NCBI RefSeq assembly: GCF_046506625.1
Contig: NZ_JBKFFP010000006.1
Location: 62,001 to 126,000 of the forward strand
Direction: 5' to 3'
Source: Zhengella sedimenti
GTDB lineage: Bacteria; Pseudomonadota; Alphaproteobacteria; Rhizobiales; Rhizobiaceae
DNA: 64,000 bases
Shown here piece by piece: positions 26,114 to 34,819 of the stretch. How positions within the stretch are numbered: the first letter of the stretch is position 1; each line of letters begins with the position of its first letter. A program made the translations under genes and the position numbers. The notes beneath the pieces were generated by a model. That model saw nothing but the letters and a program-made list of their open reading frames with translations. It made no database searches and was not told where the DNA came from.

Positions 26114-26424
26114 CGTTCCGGAACGTGTACGACCAAGCCGCCGAGGGCGTCGGACACGATGATCTGGCAGGACAGCCGGGAGGTCGGCTTGGGCTCATAG
26201 GCAAAGTCGAGCATGTCTTCTTCCATGGCCTGCGGCGCGCCGGTCACACCCGACCAGGCCTCGTCCACATAGACATGGCAGGTTGCGCAGGCGCAGGCGC
26301 CGCCGCACTCGGCCTCGATGCCGGGGACGGAATGCTTGATCGCGTTTTCCATCACGGTCGTGCCGTTTTCGGCGTCGATCTCGTGGCGCACACCGTCATG
26401 GGTGACGAAGATGATCTGGGTCAT
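26104..26424 (-). CDS. Adrenodoxin-type 2Fe-2S ferredoxin
   Basis: 106 aa from ATG 26424; GGAGG five bases upstream supports this start over 26439. Cluster ligands are Cys40, Cys46 and Cys49 (ECGGACACATC) and Cys86 (RLSCQII), the C-x5-C-x2-C-x36-C pattern of vertebrate-type ferredoxins. These carry single electrons to monooxygenases or Fe-S assembly enzymes. No partner reductase or P450 is adjacent, so the electron acceptor is unknown. Confidence 0.95.
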   Translation of the reverse strand: MTQIIFVTHDGVRHEIDAENGTTVMENAIKHSVPGIEAECGGACACATCHVYVDEAWSGVTGAPQAMEEDMLDFAYEPKPTSRLSCQIIVSDALGGLVVHVPERQA

Positions 26425-26524
26425 GGCCTCCGGGTCCATCGTTCGAATTTCGACTTGCCGAACGCTCTAACCCATCAAGGCCGCAAGTCAACTCGCGCCG
26501 CGGCCGCAGGCGTTGAATTCCGCG

Positions 26525-26899
26525 TCAACGGGAGATGGAGGCGATGAAATCGCGCACGGCGCCCACTTCGCGCGCAAGCGCGGCGATCGTCCGCCTGTCG
26601 GTCGGCGCGGTTTCGAGCCGCTCGCAAAGGACTGCCAGGCCCGATGCGCCAATGCTTCGCGCCGACCCCTTGAGCGTATGGGCCAGCCGCTTGCGTGCCG
26701 CCGCGTCCGACGTGGCGATGGTCTCCAGCACCAGTCCGGCCTGGTGTGTGAACAGGGTCAGCACTTCCTGCTCAAGGGCCCTGTCGCCGAACGTCTGCTT
26801 GTGAAGCTGATCCATGTCGATCGGCCTCCTGCAGGCCTTGGGGGATGTCTCTCCGCCAGGCCGGTCGAAGGCCACGGTTTCCATCCTGGAAGCTGCCAT
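26525..26899 (-). CDS. Stand-alone histidine phosphotransfer (Hpt) protein
   Basis: 124 aa from ATG 26899. The Hpt domain fills the C-terminal two thirds, with the phospho-acceptor His74 in AHTLKGSARSIG. The N-terminal ~27 residues are likely disordered. Hpt proteins shuttle phosphate between receiver domains of hybrid kinases and response regulators. CckA and a SixA-like phosphatase are encoded nearby, but CckA normally signals through ChpT, so the partner is unknown. It is divergent from the GPR-like gene. Confidence 0.88.
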   Translation of the reverse strand: MAASRMETVAFDRPGGETSPKACRRPIDMDQLHKQTFGDRALEQEVLTLFTHQAGLVLETIATSDAAARKRLAHTLKGSARSIGASGLAVLCERLETAPTDRRTIAALAREVGAVRDFIASISR

Positions 26900-27051
26900 C
26901 ACGCTGTCCCCGCTAGTCCGTTCTCCGGGCATTGTCTCCCGATGGCTGTGGACATCGGGTTAACGGCGCCAATGCGCTGCACCTCTTTCATGCTTTTGCC
27001 CGAATTGGCCGGGAAAAAATCCGCTCCGGCAGTGGCGGGGGACATGGGCTG

Positions 27052-27071
27052 TTAACCTTATGTTTAAACAT
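27052..27071 (+). promoter_or_regulatory. AT-rich CtrA-like half-site and 12-bp palindrome upstream of the GPR-like gene
   Basis: TTAACCTT (27052-27059) matches 7 of 8 bases of the CtrA half-site TTAACCAT. It is followed by the perfect palindrome ATGTTTAAACAT (27060-27071). The cluster is one of the few AT-rich stretches here and lies ~150-170 bp upstream of the GPR-like start. The spacing (TTAA-N8-TTAA) is one base longer than the full CtrA box. Confidence 0.35.
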
Positions 27072-27222
27072 TTAAGCATCGCCGCGTTTGGCGGTTTCAA
27101 TTCCGGTGGTGTGCCACTACGATACGAAAGGTTGAGTAACGTGGGGCTCGAAATGCGTCCGGATTCAGGCTCCGGCTGCATCGGACCGGCAAACGGACCC
27201 TGCAAGAAAGAAAGTATGCGTT

Positions 27223-30200
27223 ATGGCGACGACACCCAAGCAGACGGCTGATCTGGACAAGGCAGTGGATTCGGCGCTGGAAGACGAATTCGACATCGAT
27301 TTCGATCTCGATGCCGATGATGTCGGCGATATCGACCTGGACCTGGGCGATTCCCTCGATGAATTCGAGGCGCGAATCGATGCCGCTGCCGGCGAGATCG
27401 TTTCGGCGGGCCAGGCCGAAAGCGGCACCGGGATTGGTGGCGAGGCTGCAGCCGCCGCTGCAGGGGCGGCGGCCGGTGCGGCCGCTGCAAAGGCGCGAAG
27501 CGGACCGGAGCCGGTCATGGACCCGGCCGCCGATGCCGCCCTGAAGCCCAAGCCGTCGGCGCAGGCCGAAACCGTCCGCCAGGAAACCGCGCCGCGCCAG
27601 CCCTCGGGCATCGCCGCGGCCAACGACGACCGCCAGCGCGACCATCGCGCATTGATCAAGGCCATGAACCGGCGCTCCTCCACGGCGATCTACTGGGTCA
27701 TCGCCGGTCTCTGCGTGATCTGGATTCTCGGCGGCATGGCCATCGGCGACATGCTCTTCTCGCCGCAGATCTGGCAGATCGCCTCGTTCCAGGAATTCGC
27801 CACGACGCCCTATGCAATCGGGCTTGCGGTCGCGATCATCGTGCCCTGCATGATGTTCTGGGCATTCGGCGTCATGGTGCGCCGCGCCCAGGACATGCGC
27901 CTGGCCGCCCAGAGCATGACCGAGATCGCCTACCGGCTGGCCGAACCCGAGAACCTTGCGACCGACCGCGTGGCCACGGTCGGCCAGGCTGTCCGCCGCG
28001 AGGTGCAGGCGCTCGGCGAGGGTATCGAGCGTACACTGGCGCGCGCTGTCGAACTGGAGACGCTGGTTCATTCCGAGGTGAATGAACTGGAGCGTGCCTA
28101 TTCGGACAACGAGATCCGCATCCGCACCCTGGTCGACGGTCTCGGAAACGAGCGCGAGGCGGTGATTTCCCACGCCGAGCGGGTCCGCTCCTCCATTGCC
28201 GGCACGCACGAGCAGTTGAAGGAGGAGATGTCGCGGTCCTCCGAAGTCATCCGCACGAATGTTCTCGAAGCTGCACGCGAACTTGCCACGCAGATCAACC
28301 TGTCGGGCGAGAACCTGGTCAGCCGCATCAATGACAGCGGTTCGTCGATCTTCCGCTCCATCGACGAGCGCACCGACGACATCACCAACCGCATTTCGAC
28401 CTCTGGCGAGGCCTTCGCGAGCCTTCTCGACACGCGGATCGCCACCCTGAGCGAACGCACGGAAGCCGCTGCCGGAACGTTGACCGCCTCGCTCGACGAG
28501 CGCACCCGTGCGCTCGTTGAACGCCTGAACCAGAGCGCCGCGACGCTGACGAGCGCGCTCGATGAACGCGCCGGCACGCTGGGTTCCGTCATCGAGGAAA
28601 AGACGGGCCGCCTCTCGTCGGTTCTGGAGGAGCGCACCGGCTCGCTGTCGTCCGCGCTGGACGAACGCGCCGGCACGCTGGGGTCCGTCATCGAGGAAAA
28701 GACGGGCCGCCTCTCGTCGGTTCTGGAGGAGCGCACCGGTTCGCTGTCGTCCGCGTTGGACGACCGGACCAACAGCCTTTCGGCGGCGCTGGAAGAACGC
28801 ACGAATGCCCTCAACGCCATGCTCGAGCAGCGCGGGTCCGGCCTGGTCTCCCTGCTCGGCGACACCTCCGCTTCGCTCAACAGCGAGTTCGACCGCCGCC
28901 TGGGCGAAATCCAGGCCACGCTGGCAGAACGCGGCCAGGCCCTGATCGGCGAATTCGAGACCCGTGCCCAGGCGCTCGATACCGGCACCCAGCGCCTCAA
29001 CGATGCGCTCGAAGCCCGGGCGCGCCAGATCAACGAATCGCTCCTGGAGCGCACCCGCGAGATCGCCGGCACATTCACTGCCGGGCGCGACGAGGTGTCC
29101 GCGCTCATCGAACAGGGCAAGACCGCCATCGGCGAGGACATGAGCGGCCTCGTGTCCTCCACCGGCGCCTTGCTGGACGAGAAGACGGCAGCCCTGCGCA
29201 GCCGCCTGGAGGAGAACGCGGCAGCCATCACCGGCAGCCTTGAAGAGCGCACCGCCGCCATTTCCGGCACCTTCGAGGAAAAGACCGCGGCGATTGCCGG
29301 GCGTTTCGAGGAGACGACGGGCGCGTTGTCGGACCGGCTGGACGGTGCCGCGCAGGCAGCGGCAGGACGGGTGGAGGAAACATCCGGCAATCTGGTGTCG
29401 CGCGTCGAAGCGGCAGCCGATACCATCCGCAACAATCTCGCCGAGACGGCCGGTTCCGTCACCCGGCAGATAGACGAGGCCGGGAATACGCTCGCCGAAC
29501 GGATGTCGGGAACGGCCGACGCCGTGCGCGGCCAGCTCGATTCGACAGCCACCGGAATCACCGGCCGGCTGGAGGAAACGTCTGGCACGATCCGCGGGCG
29601 CTTCGATTCGGTGGCTGACGAGGTGATTGCAAGGCTTTCGGAGAATACCGAGGTCATCCGCGTTCGCCTCGACGAGACGGCGAGCGAGGTTTCCGGGCGC
29701 CTCGACCAGACCAGCACATCCATGGCCGGCCGTCTCAACGAGACCTTCAACCTCTTGTCCGGGCAGCTTGACGAGACCGCCAATCGCCTGGCCGTCCGGC
29801 TTGACGATGCGCGCCAGCAGATCGGCGGTTTGCTTGCCGACGATGTGGAGAAGGCCGCCGCCGCGCGCGACCGGCTGGCCGAGCAACTGTCTGCCGATTT
29901 CGCCCGCACCGCCGAGAGCCGCGACCAGCTTGCACGCTTCATCTCCGACGAGATTTCCCGTGCCGAGGCCGACCGTGCCCGCATCGCGGCCCTTGTCGGC
30001 GAGGAAGTGTCGAAGATCGAAGGTCATCGCCAGCAGATCCTCGACGCCATGGCCGGCGAATTCGCCCGTGCCGGTGACGATCGCGACGCCTTCCGCGATG
30101 CGATCTCGCGCCACCTGGAGAACTTCCAGGCCATTCGCGGCCAGATCACTGCCGATGTCGAGAAGGACGTGGAGAAACTGGAACAGGCTTTCCTGCGCCA

Positions 30201-32604
30201 GTCGGGCGTCATCGAGGAACGCACCTCCACCATGGAGCGGGCGCTTTCGATCGGCGTGGACAATGTGCGCAAGGCGCTCGAACAGAGCGCCGGGACCGTG
30301 GCCCAGGCGCTGCGTGACCGTATCGTGGAAGCGACCGCCCATCTCCAGACCGAGACCGGCAAGAGCTTCGAGGAAGCCGAGCGCCGCATTGCCGAGCGCA
30401 CGGCGGAACTGGAGCGCGTGTTCTCCGAGGCCACGCAGCGTTTCGACGGCCAGACCAGCCAGACGGTCGCCCGTGTGGAACAGGCGCTGAGCGATGCCGA
30501 TCGCGTCCTGGCCGACACGGTCGGCAATTCCTCCAACGCGCTTCAGCAGCGCATCGACGCGATCATGACCGCGCTGGCGGAGAAGGATGCCCATATCGGC
30601 GCGATGATCGACCGCAATGCGGAACAGGTGCGCACCGCCATCGGCGATATCGAAAACGCCTTCATGAGCGTCGATGGCCGCCTGCTCGACCGCGCAACCG
30701 CCACGGCGGAACAGCTTGAAAGCCGTTCGCAGGCCATCGCCGGCATCTTCTCCGACCTGCAGGCGCGCATGGCGGAAGAAGCCGACGCCGTTGTCCGCCG
30801 GCTTGGCAACCAGGTCAGCGATGCCGAACGCCGTCTTGCCGACGGCGCCGAGCAGATCGCTGTCCGCCTCGGCGAGAAGGTCGCCGAATCCGAAAGCCAG
30901 CTTGCTGCCAAGGCCGATGCGATTGCCGGCACGTTCCGGGCCGTCAACCAGCACATCACCCAGGGCACGAGCGATGCGGCGAACACCATCTCGGCCCGCG
31001 CCGAGGAACTCAACGCCACACTGTCGCAGCGCACGGCGGATATTTCGCGCATCCTCGACGAGGAAGCCCGTCCGCTGGTCGACCGTTTTGCCGCCAGCGG
31101 CGATTCGATGAAACGGACGCTGGAACAGGCCACGGCGGAAGCGTCGGAGCGCCTGCGGGCTGAAAACCAGGCGCTCGTCAGCGCGCTTCAGGCCCGCACG
31201 GCGGAGACGCTGTCGGCCGTCGAAAGCGCCAGCAGCGCCCTGACGGAGAATGTCGACTCGCTGATCGGGCGCCTGACAGCCTCCAACGCCCGTCTCGGCC
31301 AGCTCATCGACATGGCCCGCAGCAATCTCGGCGAGGTGGATGAGAAGCTTGCCGCGACGACGGAATCCTTCTCCACTCGCGCCGAACGCGCGGCCCAGAC
31401 GTTCAACACCTCCGCATCCATCCTGGAAAACTCCACCGCCAAGCTTGGCGAACTGTCCACGGGCGCGTTGACCCAGATCGCCTCTCTGGCCCGCCGTCTC
31501 GAGGAACACGGCGAACTCCTGAACAACGCCTCTTCGGTCATCGGCTCCGCCCAGGGCACGCTCGACAGCACGCTGACGGAACGCCAGCAGGCGTTGGAAA
31601 GCCTGTCCTCGGGGCTGATCGCCAAGTCCGAGGAAATCCAGAAGGCCATGCGCGGCTTCGAGGCTCTCGTTTCCCGCTCCGCCAGCATGGCGGAAGGACG
31701 CACCCGCGAGACGGCAGAACAGATGCGCGAGACCATCCAGCAGGTCATCGACGCGGCGACGGAACGTTTCTCTGGCGCGACCGAGGAGATCCGGCGCACC
31801 GCGGGCGCGATCCGTTCCGAACTCGAGGTCACACGCGAGGAACTGCGCCGCGGCGTTCTCGACATGCCGGAAGAAGCCCGCGAATCGACCACGGCCATGC
31901 GCCGGGCCGTTTCCGAGCAGATCAACGCGTTGAAGGAACTTTCCGAGATCGTCACCCGCTCCGGCCGCGCCTTCGGCGTGTCGCAGCAACCCGCCCAGCC
32001 GGCGCCGCGGCCCGCTCCTCCGGCCCGCGCCGAAAGCGTCGCGCCGCCGGCCCCACCGGCCGCGCCGGTGCCGTCGGAAACGCGCTATCGCGCCCCGGCG
32101 GACTATGCGCGCAGCGAGCCCGCACAGCCGGCAGCGCCGGCGCGCGAAACGGCATCCGCCGGTCAGTCGGGTGGCTGGGTGCAGGACCTGCTGCGCCGGG
32201 CTTCCACCGACGAGGCACCGGCGCCGCGCCGCCCTGCCACCGACACCCGTTCGCCGCGCCAGGTGGTCGATTCGCTGAACTCGATCTCTGTCGACATCGC
32301 CCGCGCGATCGACCACGAGGCGGCAATGGATTTGTGGAAGCGCTATTCCAACGGCGAACGCAATGTCTTTACCCGCCGGCTCTATACGCTGAAGGGCCAG
32401 CAGACCTTCGATGAAATCCGCAGCAAGTACCAGTCCAGCGGCGAATTCCGCACCGTCGTGGACCGCTATTGCGACGATTTCGAGCGTCTCTTGGCCGACG
32501 TGACCCGCAATGAGCGCGACCCCGCGGTCGCCCAGAGCTACCTCGCCTCCGAACAGGGCAAGGTCTACACCATGCTGGCCCATGCCAGCGGCCGCTTGCG
32601 CTGA
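27223..32604 (+). CDS. Giant apolipoprotein-like protein, probable growth pole ring (GPR) homologue
   Basis: 1793 aa. An acidic N-terminus (about 15-50) and Ala-rich segment (75-90) precede two membrane helices at about 154-178 and 196-218. A very long helical region follows, about 220-1580, built largely of 11-residue repeats. A Pro/Ala-rich linker (about 1585-1660) leads to a conserved-looking C-terminal domain (about 1680-1793, with FTRRLYTLKGQQTFDEI). Agrobacterium GPR is a similar large, membrane-anchored, apolipoprotein-like protein that forms a ring at the growing pole; this protein fits that description. Homology is from recall. It is monocistronic, with a strong terminator. Confidence 0.8.
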   Translation: MATTPKQTADLDKAVDSALEDEFDIDFDLDADDVGDIDLDLGDSLDEFEARIDAAAGEIVSAGQAESGTGIGGEAAAAAAGAAAGAAAAKARSGPEPVMDPAADAALKPKPSAQAETVRQETAPRQPSGIAAANDDRQRDHRALIKAMNRRSSTAIYWVIAGLCVIWILGGMAIGDMLFSPQIWQIASFQEFATTPYAIGLAVAIIVPCMMFWAFGVMVRRAQDMRLAAQSMTEIAYRLAEPENLATDRVATVGQAVRREVQALGEGIERTLARAVELETLVHSEVNELERAYSDNEIRIRTLVDGLGNEREAVISHAERVRSSIAGTHEQLKEEMSRSSEVIRTNVLEAARELATQINLSGENLVSRINDSGSSIFRSIDERTDDITNRISTSGEAFASLLDTRIATLSERTEAAAGTLTASLDERTRALVERLNQSAATLTSALDERAGTLGSVIEEKTGRLSSVLEERTGSLSSALDERAGTLGSVIEEKTGRLSSVLEERTGSLSSALDDRTNSLSAALEERTNALNAMLEQRGSGLVSLLGDTSASLNSEFDRRLGEIQATLAERGQALIGEFETRAQALDTGTQRLNDALEARARQINESLLERTREIAGTFTAGRDEVSALIEQGKTAIGEDMSGLVSSTGALLDEKTAALRSRLEENAAAITGSLEERTAAISGTFEEKTAAIAGRFEETTGALSDRLDGAAQAAAGRVEETSGNLVSRVEAAADTIRNNLAETAGSVTRQIDEAGNTLAERMSGTADAVRGQLDSTATGITGRLEETSGTIRGRFDSVADEVIARLSENTEVIRVRLDETASEVSGRLDQTSTSMAGRLNETFNLLSGQLDETANRLAVRLDDARQQIGGLLADDVEKAAAARDRLAEQLSADFARTAESRDQLARFISDEISRAEADRARIAALVGEEVSKIEGHRQQILDAMAGEFARAGDDRDAFRDAISRHLENFQAIRGQITADVEKDVEKLEQAFLRQSGVIEERTSTMERALSIGVDNVRKALEQSAGTVAQALRDRIVEATAHLQTETGKSFEEAERRIAERTAELERVFSEATQRFDGQTSQTVARVEQALSDADRVLADTVGNSSNALQQRIDAIMTALAEKDAHIGAMIDRNAEQVRTAIGDIENAFMSVDGRLLDRATATAEQLESRSQAIAGIFSDLQARMAEEADAVVRRLGNQVSDAERRLADGAEQIAVRLGEKVAESESQLAAKADAIAGTFRAVNQHITQGTSDAANTISARAEELNATLSQRTADISRILDEEARPLVDRFAASGDSMKRTLEQATAEASERLRAENQALVSALQARTAETLSAVESASSALTENVDSLIGRLTASNARLGQLIDMARSNLGEVDEKLAATTESFSTRAERAAQTFNTSASILENSTAKLGELSTGALTQIASLARRLEEHGELLNNASSVIGSAQGTLDSTLTERQQALESLSSGLIAKSEEIQKAMRGFEALVSRSASMAEGRTRETAEQMRETIQQVIDAATERFSGATEEIRRTAGAIRSELEVTREELRRGVLDMPEEARESTTAMRRAVSEQINALKELSEIVTRSGRAFGVSQQPAQPAPRPAPPARAESVAPPAPPAAPVPSETRYRAPADYARSEPAQPAAPARETASAGQSGGWVQDLLRRASTDEAPAPRRPATDTRSPRQVVDSLNSISVDIARAIDHEAAMDLWKRYSNGERNVFTRRLYTLKGQQTFDEIRSKYQSSGEFRTVVDRYCDDFERLLADVTRNERDPAVAQSYLASEQGKVYTMLAHASGRLR
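28561..28758 (+). repeat. 99-bp tandem duplication inside the GPR-like gene
   Basis: Units 28561-28659 and 28660-28758 are nearly identical in DNA and encode the same 33 residues, three 11-mers: DERAGTLGSVI, EEKTGRLSSVL, EERTGSLSSAL. Only a few silent third-position differences are visible (for example GATGAA versus GACGAA), which indicates a recent duplication or ongoing homogenisation. Confidence 0.95.
29239..29832 (+). repeat. Array of 33-bp (11-residue) repeats in the GPR-like gene
   Basis: Residues 673-870 divide without any insertion into 18 units of 11 residues. Examples are LEERTAAISGT, FEEKTAAIAGR, LDETASEVSGR, LDQTSTSMAGR. Position 1 is almost always Leu, Phe, Val, Ile or Met and position 11 often Arg. 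This is a hendecad pattern, typical of apolipoprotein-like amphipathic helices or coiled coils with 11-residue periodicity. Confidence 0.9.
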
Positions 32605-32630
32605 TTGACAGGGCCCGGTACGGCAAACGG

Positions 32631-32659
32631 AAAAGGCGGCTTTGAAGGCCGCCTTTTTT
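32631..32659 (+). terminator. Bidirectional Rho-independent terminator
   Basis: AAAAGGCGGC (32631-32640) and GCCGCCTTTT (32648-32657), loop TTTGAAG, with T6 on the plus strand and TTTTCCGTTT on the minus strand. It can end both the GPR-like transcript and the convergent lipid-transport operon. Confidence 0.9.
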
Positions 32660-32711
32660 CATTTCCGGGCAATGTCCAGGCGGCGGGAACCGCAGGCGCA
32701 CGCGGATCCGT

Positions 32712-33341
32712 TCAGATCGCGCGCAGCACCCATTCGACGATCCCGGAGGCGACTTCGTTGAAGGCGGCGTCCAGCGCACGCACATAATCGCCGTTGCTCG
32801 AACCGGCCAGCGGGGCTTCGGCCTCGAACACCTGCTGGCGCGCGACGACGCCGCTGCGGTCGTTGAGCAGGCGCACCGACAGCGCGACCCGGGCCCGGGC
32901 GGCGCCATTGTCGAGGACCACCTCGAAGCTGCGCACATCGGTGATAAGCTGGAAATCGATGGCCAGGCCTTCGCCCGGACGGCCGACCCCGCGTATGCGC
33001 CCCGATCGCTGGAAGCTCTCGATGAGCCGCGCCTGGATCACTTTCGGCAGACGGTCGCTCCACTGCGCGCCGCCGAGATAGGCGATCTCGCCTGGCGCCG
33101 GGCGCAGCATGATGTTTTCCCCGTCGAGTGCCTTCAGGGCGACGGGTTCGGTCACGAGGACCTGGCGGCGCAATGTGCGCGGGCCGCTCTCCGGTGGCCG
33201 GGCTGCGGAAAGATCGAAGGTATCGAGCGGCTTTGGCGTGCCACCGACAAGGGCGCAGGACGACAGTCCTGCTGCCAGCATGACTGCACCCATGCCTCGA
33301 AGGACCGCTCTCCCGGCGGGGCGGAATGTGTCAGCGCTCAT
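32712..33341 (-). CDS. ABC-type transport auxiliary lipoprotein (PqiC/DUF330-like)
   Basis: 209 aa from ATG 33341. A lipoprotein signal peptide ends in the lipobox LSSC, so Cys29 is the predicted acylated residue. The mature domain includes VLVTEPVALKALDGENIMLR and FQLITDVRSFEV, typical of the ABC_trans_aux family. These lipoproteins partner MCE (MlaD/PqiB) proteins in lipid transport between membranes. It is the last gene of the locus, 121 bp after the MlaD-like stop. Confidence 0.88.
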   Translation of the reverse strand: MSADTFRPAGRAVLRGMGAVMLAAGLSSCALVGGTPKPLDTFDLSAARPPESGPRTLRRQVLVTEPVALKALDGENIMLRPAPGEIAYLGGAQWSDRLPKVIQARLIESFQRSGRIRGVGRPGEGLAIDFQLITDVRSFEVVLDNGAARARVALSVRLLNDRSGVVARQQVFEAEAPLAGSSNGDYVRALDAAFNEVASGIVEWVLRAI

Positions 33342-33462
33342 GCCGGACCTTGTCAACCACCCGGATACCCTCACGCCACAATTACGGACCTCTACACCGG
33401 TCCGTCCCCCTGTCCCCACATGATCGCGCCCTCCGTCCTTGTGCGCCCGCGGGACGCCGGAG

Positions 33463-34815
33463 TCAACGTCGTGTACGGCCATCGATCGTCCGCACCTCCC
33501 CTGCTCCGCCCGTGATGATGCGCTGGGGATTGCGTTCCAGGCTGGTGATTGCCGATTCGATGCGGCCAATGGCTCGCCGGCCGTCGCGCACAAAGGCTTC
33601 CACGTCGCGCAGGCCGGTGGTCGAAAACTGGGACAGGCCAGCCGTGATCGGCCCGAGCCGCTGGTTGAGCGTATCTGCCACCTGGCGGAACGACTTGAAG
33701 GTCTCGCGGGCCTCGGCGAACAGTCCCTCGCCCTCTTCGCTGTCCAGCAACCCGTCCACCTTGGCCAACAGGCCGTCGACGCGGGCCGAGGCGGCGTTCA
33801 GCCGCTCCATCGTCTGGCGCGCATCCGTGATGATCCTGTCGATATCCTCGCCCTTCGCGGCCACCCGGCCGGAGAGTGCCGAAATGTCCTCGCTGGCCTT
33901 GCGGAAATTCCCGGTCATGACCTCGATATCCTCCGGCTTCACGCCGGCAACGATCCGGTCGACCTTGTCGAAGGTTCGCGAGGCCTTGCCGCCAAGATCG
34001 GCGAGCGACGCGGATGCCTTGGAAATGTCGGCCATGATCCTGTCGAGATCGCCGGTCGATTCGTTCAGGCGCTTCATGAAACCGTCGGCATTGTCGACGA
34101 TGCTCGTCACCTTCTCGGGCTCGACCGCGTCGAGGATCCTCTCGGCGGCGGCGAGCGTCGTGTCGAGGCGTCCGGAGACGCCTTTCAGGCTTTCCGAAAG
34201 CGAACCGACGCTTTCCAGGAAATCGTCGACACCCTGCGCGTTGTCGGCCAGCGCCTTTGAGAAGGTCTCGGCGTTCTTCACGGTATTGGTAACCGGCTCG
34301 CGCACCTCCTCGACCACCTCTTCGAGCCGGGCAAGCATCTTGTCGGCACGCACCATCAGCTGTTGCGCGGTGTCGGTCAGGTTTGTGACGCTCGACGGAT
34401 TGGCGCTGATCTGCGCCACCGTGCCCTTCTCGGCGGCTTCCTCCAGCAGGTTCGGTTCAGCCGTGTTGCCGCCCTTCAGGTCGATGTTTGCCGCAAAGGA
34501 CAAACCGGCGATCACGATGTTGGCCGTCGTGGATTTGGTCAGCGGCGTGAGGCGGTCGACCTTGGCCTCCGCGATCGCCAGTCCGGGCTGGTTGGGATCG
34601 ATGAAGACACGCTCCACCTGCCCGACGCGCACGCCGTTGAACATCACGGACGATCCCCTGTCCAGGCCGGCCGCGGAACCGGGAATGAGGATCTGCAGCG
34701 GCGCGGTGTCCCCGTACTGGTTCGGGCGCGCCGTCCAGTAGACGAAACCGAAGGCCGCCGCGATGAGCAGCAGCGTGATGATGCCGACGGTGACGTAGTT
34801 GGCTTTCGTTTCCAT
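33463..34815 (-). CDS. MlaD-family (MCE domain) protein
   Basis: 450 aa. A single N-terminal membrane anchor (about 8-28, VTVGIITLLLIAAAFGFVYW) is followed by an MCE domain (about 39-115, with GLDRGSSVMFNGVRVGQVERV). A long helical, coiled-coil-like tail of more than 300 residues follows. MCE proteins bind lipids and form hexameric rings or needles in the periplasm. The long helical tail is typical of proteins that bridge towards the outer membrane. It is encoded 4 bp after the ATPase gene. Confidence 0.93.
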   Translation of the reverse strand: METKANYVTVGIITLLLIAAAFGFVYWTARPNQYGDTAPLQILIPGSAAGLDRGSSVMFNGVRVGQVERVFIDPNQPGLAIAEAKVDRLTPLTKSTTANIVIAGLSFAANIDLKGGNTAEPNLLEEAAEKGTVAQISANPSSVTNLTDTAQQLMVRADKMLARLEEVVEEVREPVTNTVKNAETFSKALADNAQGVDDFLESVGSLSESLKGVSGRLDTTLAAAERILDAVEPEKVTSIVDNADGFMKRLNESTGDLDRIMADISKASASLADLGGKASRTFDKVDRIVAGVKPEDIEVMTGNFRKASEDISALSGRVAAKGEDIDRIITDARQTMERLNAASARVDGLLAKVDGLLDSEEGEGLFAEARETFKSFRQVADTLNQRLGPITAGLSQFSTTGLRDVEAFVRDGRRAIGRIESAITSLERNPQRIITGGAGEVRTIDGRTRR

Positions 34816-34819
34816 CGCT

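Noticed and set aside
28561..29832. CRISPR array or satellite DNA as an explanation for the repeats
   Set aside because: The repeat units are 33 or 99 bp, lack unique spacers, stay in frame and encode a regular helical pattern.
27097..32583. An 1828-codon open frame on the minus strand, antisense to the GPR-like gene
   Set aside because: It mirrors the GC-rich, repeat-biased codon use of the real gene, is rich in Arg, Gly and His, and shows no recognisable domain or ribosome-binding site. Sense repeats and membrane segments support the plus strand.
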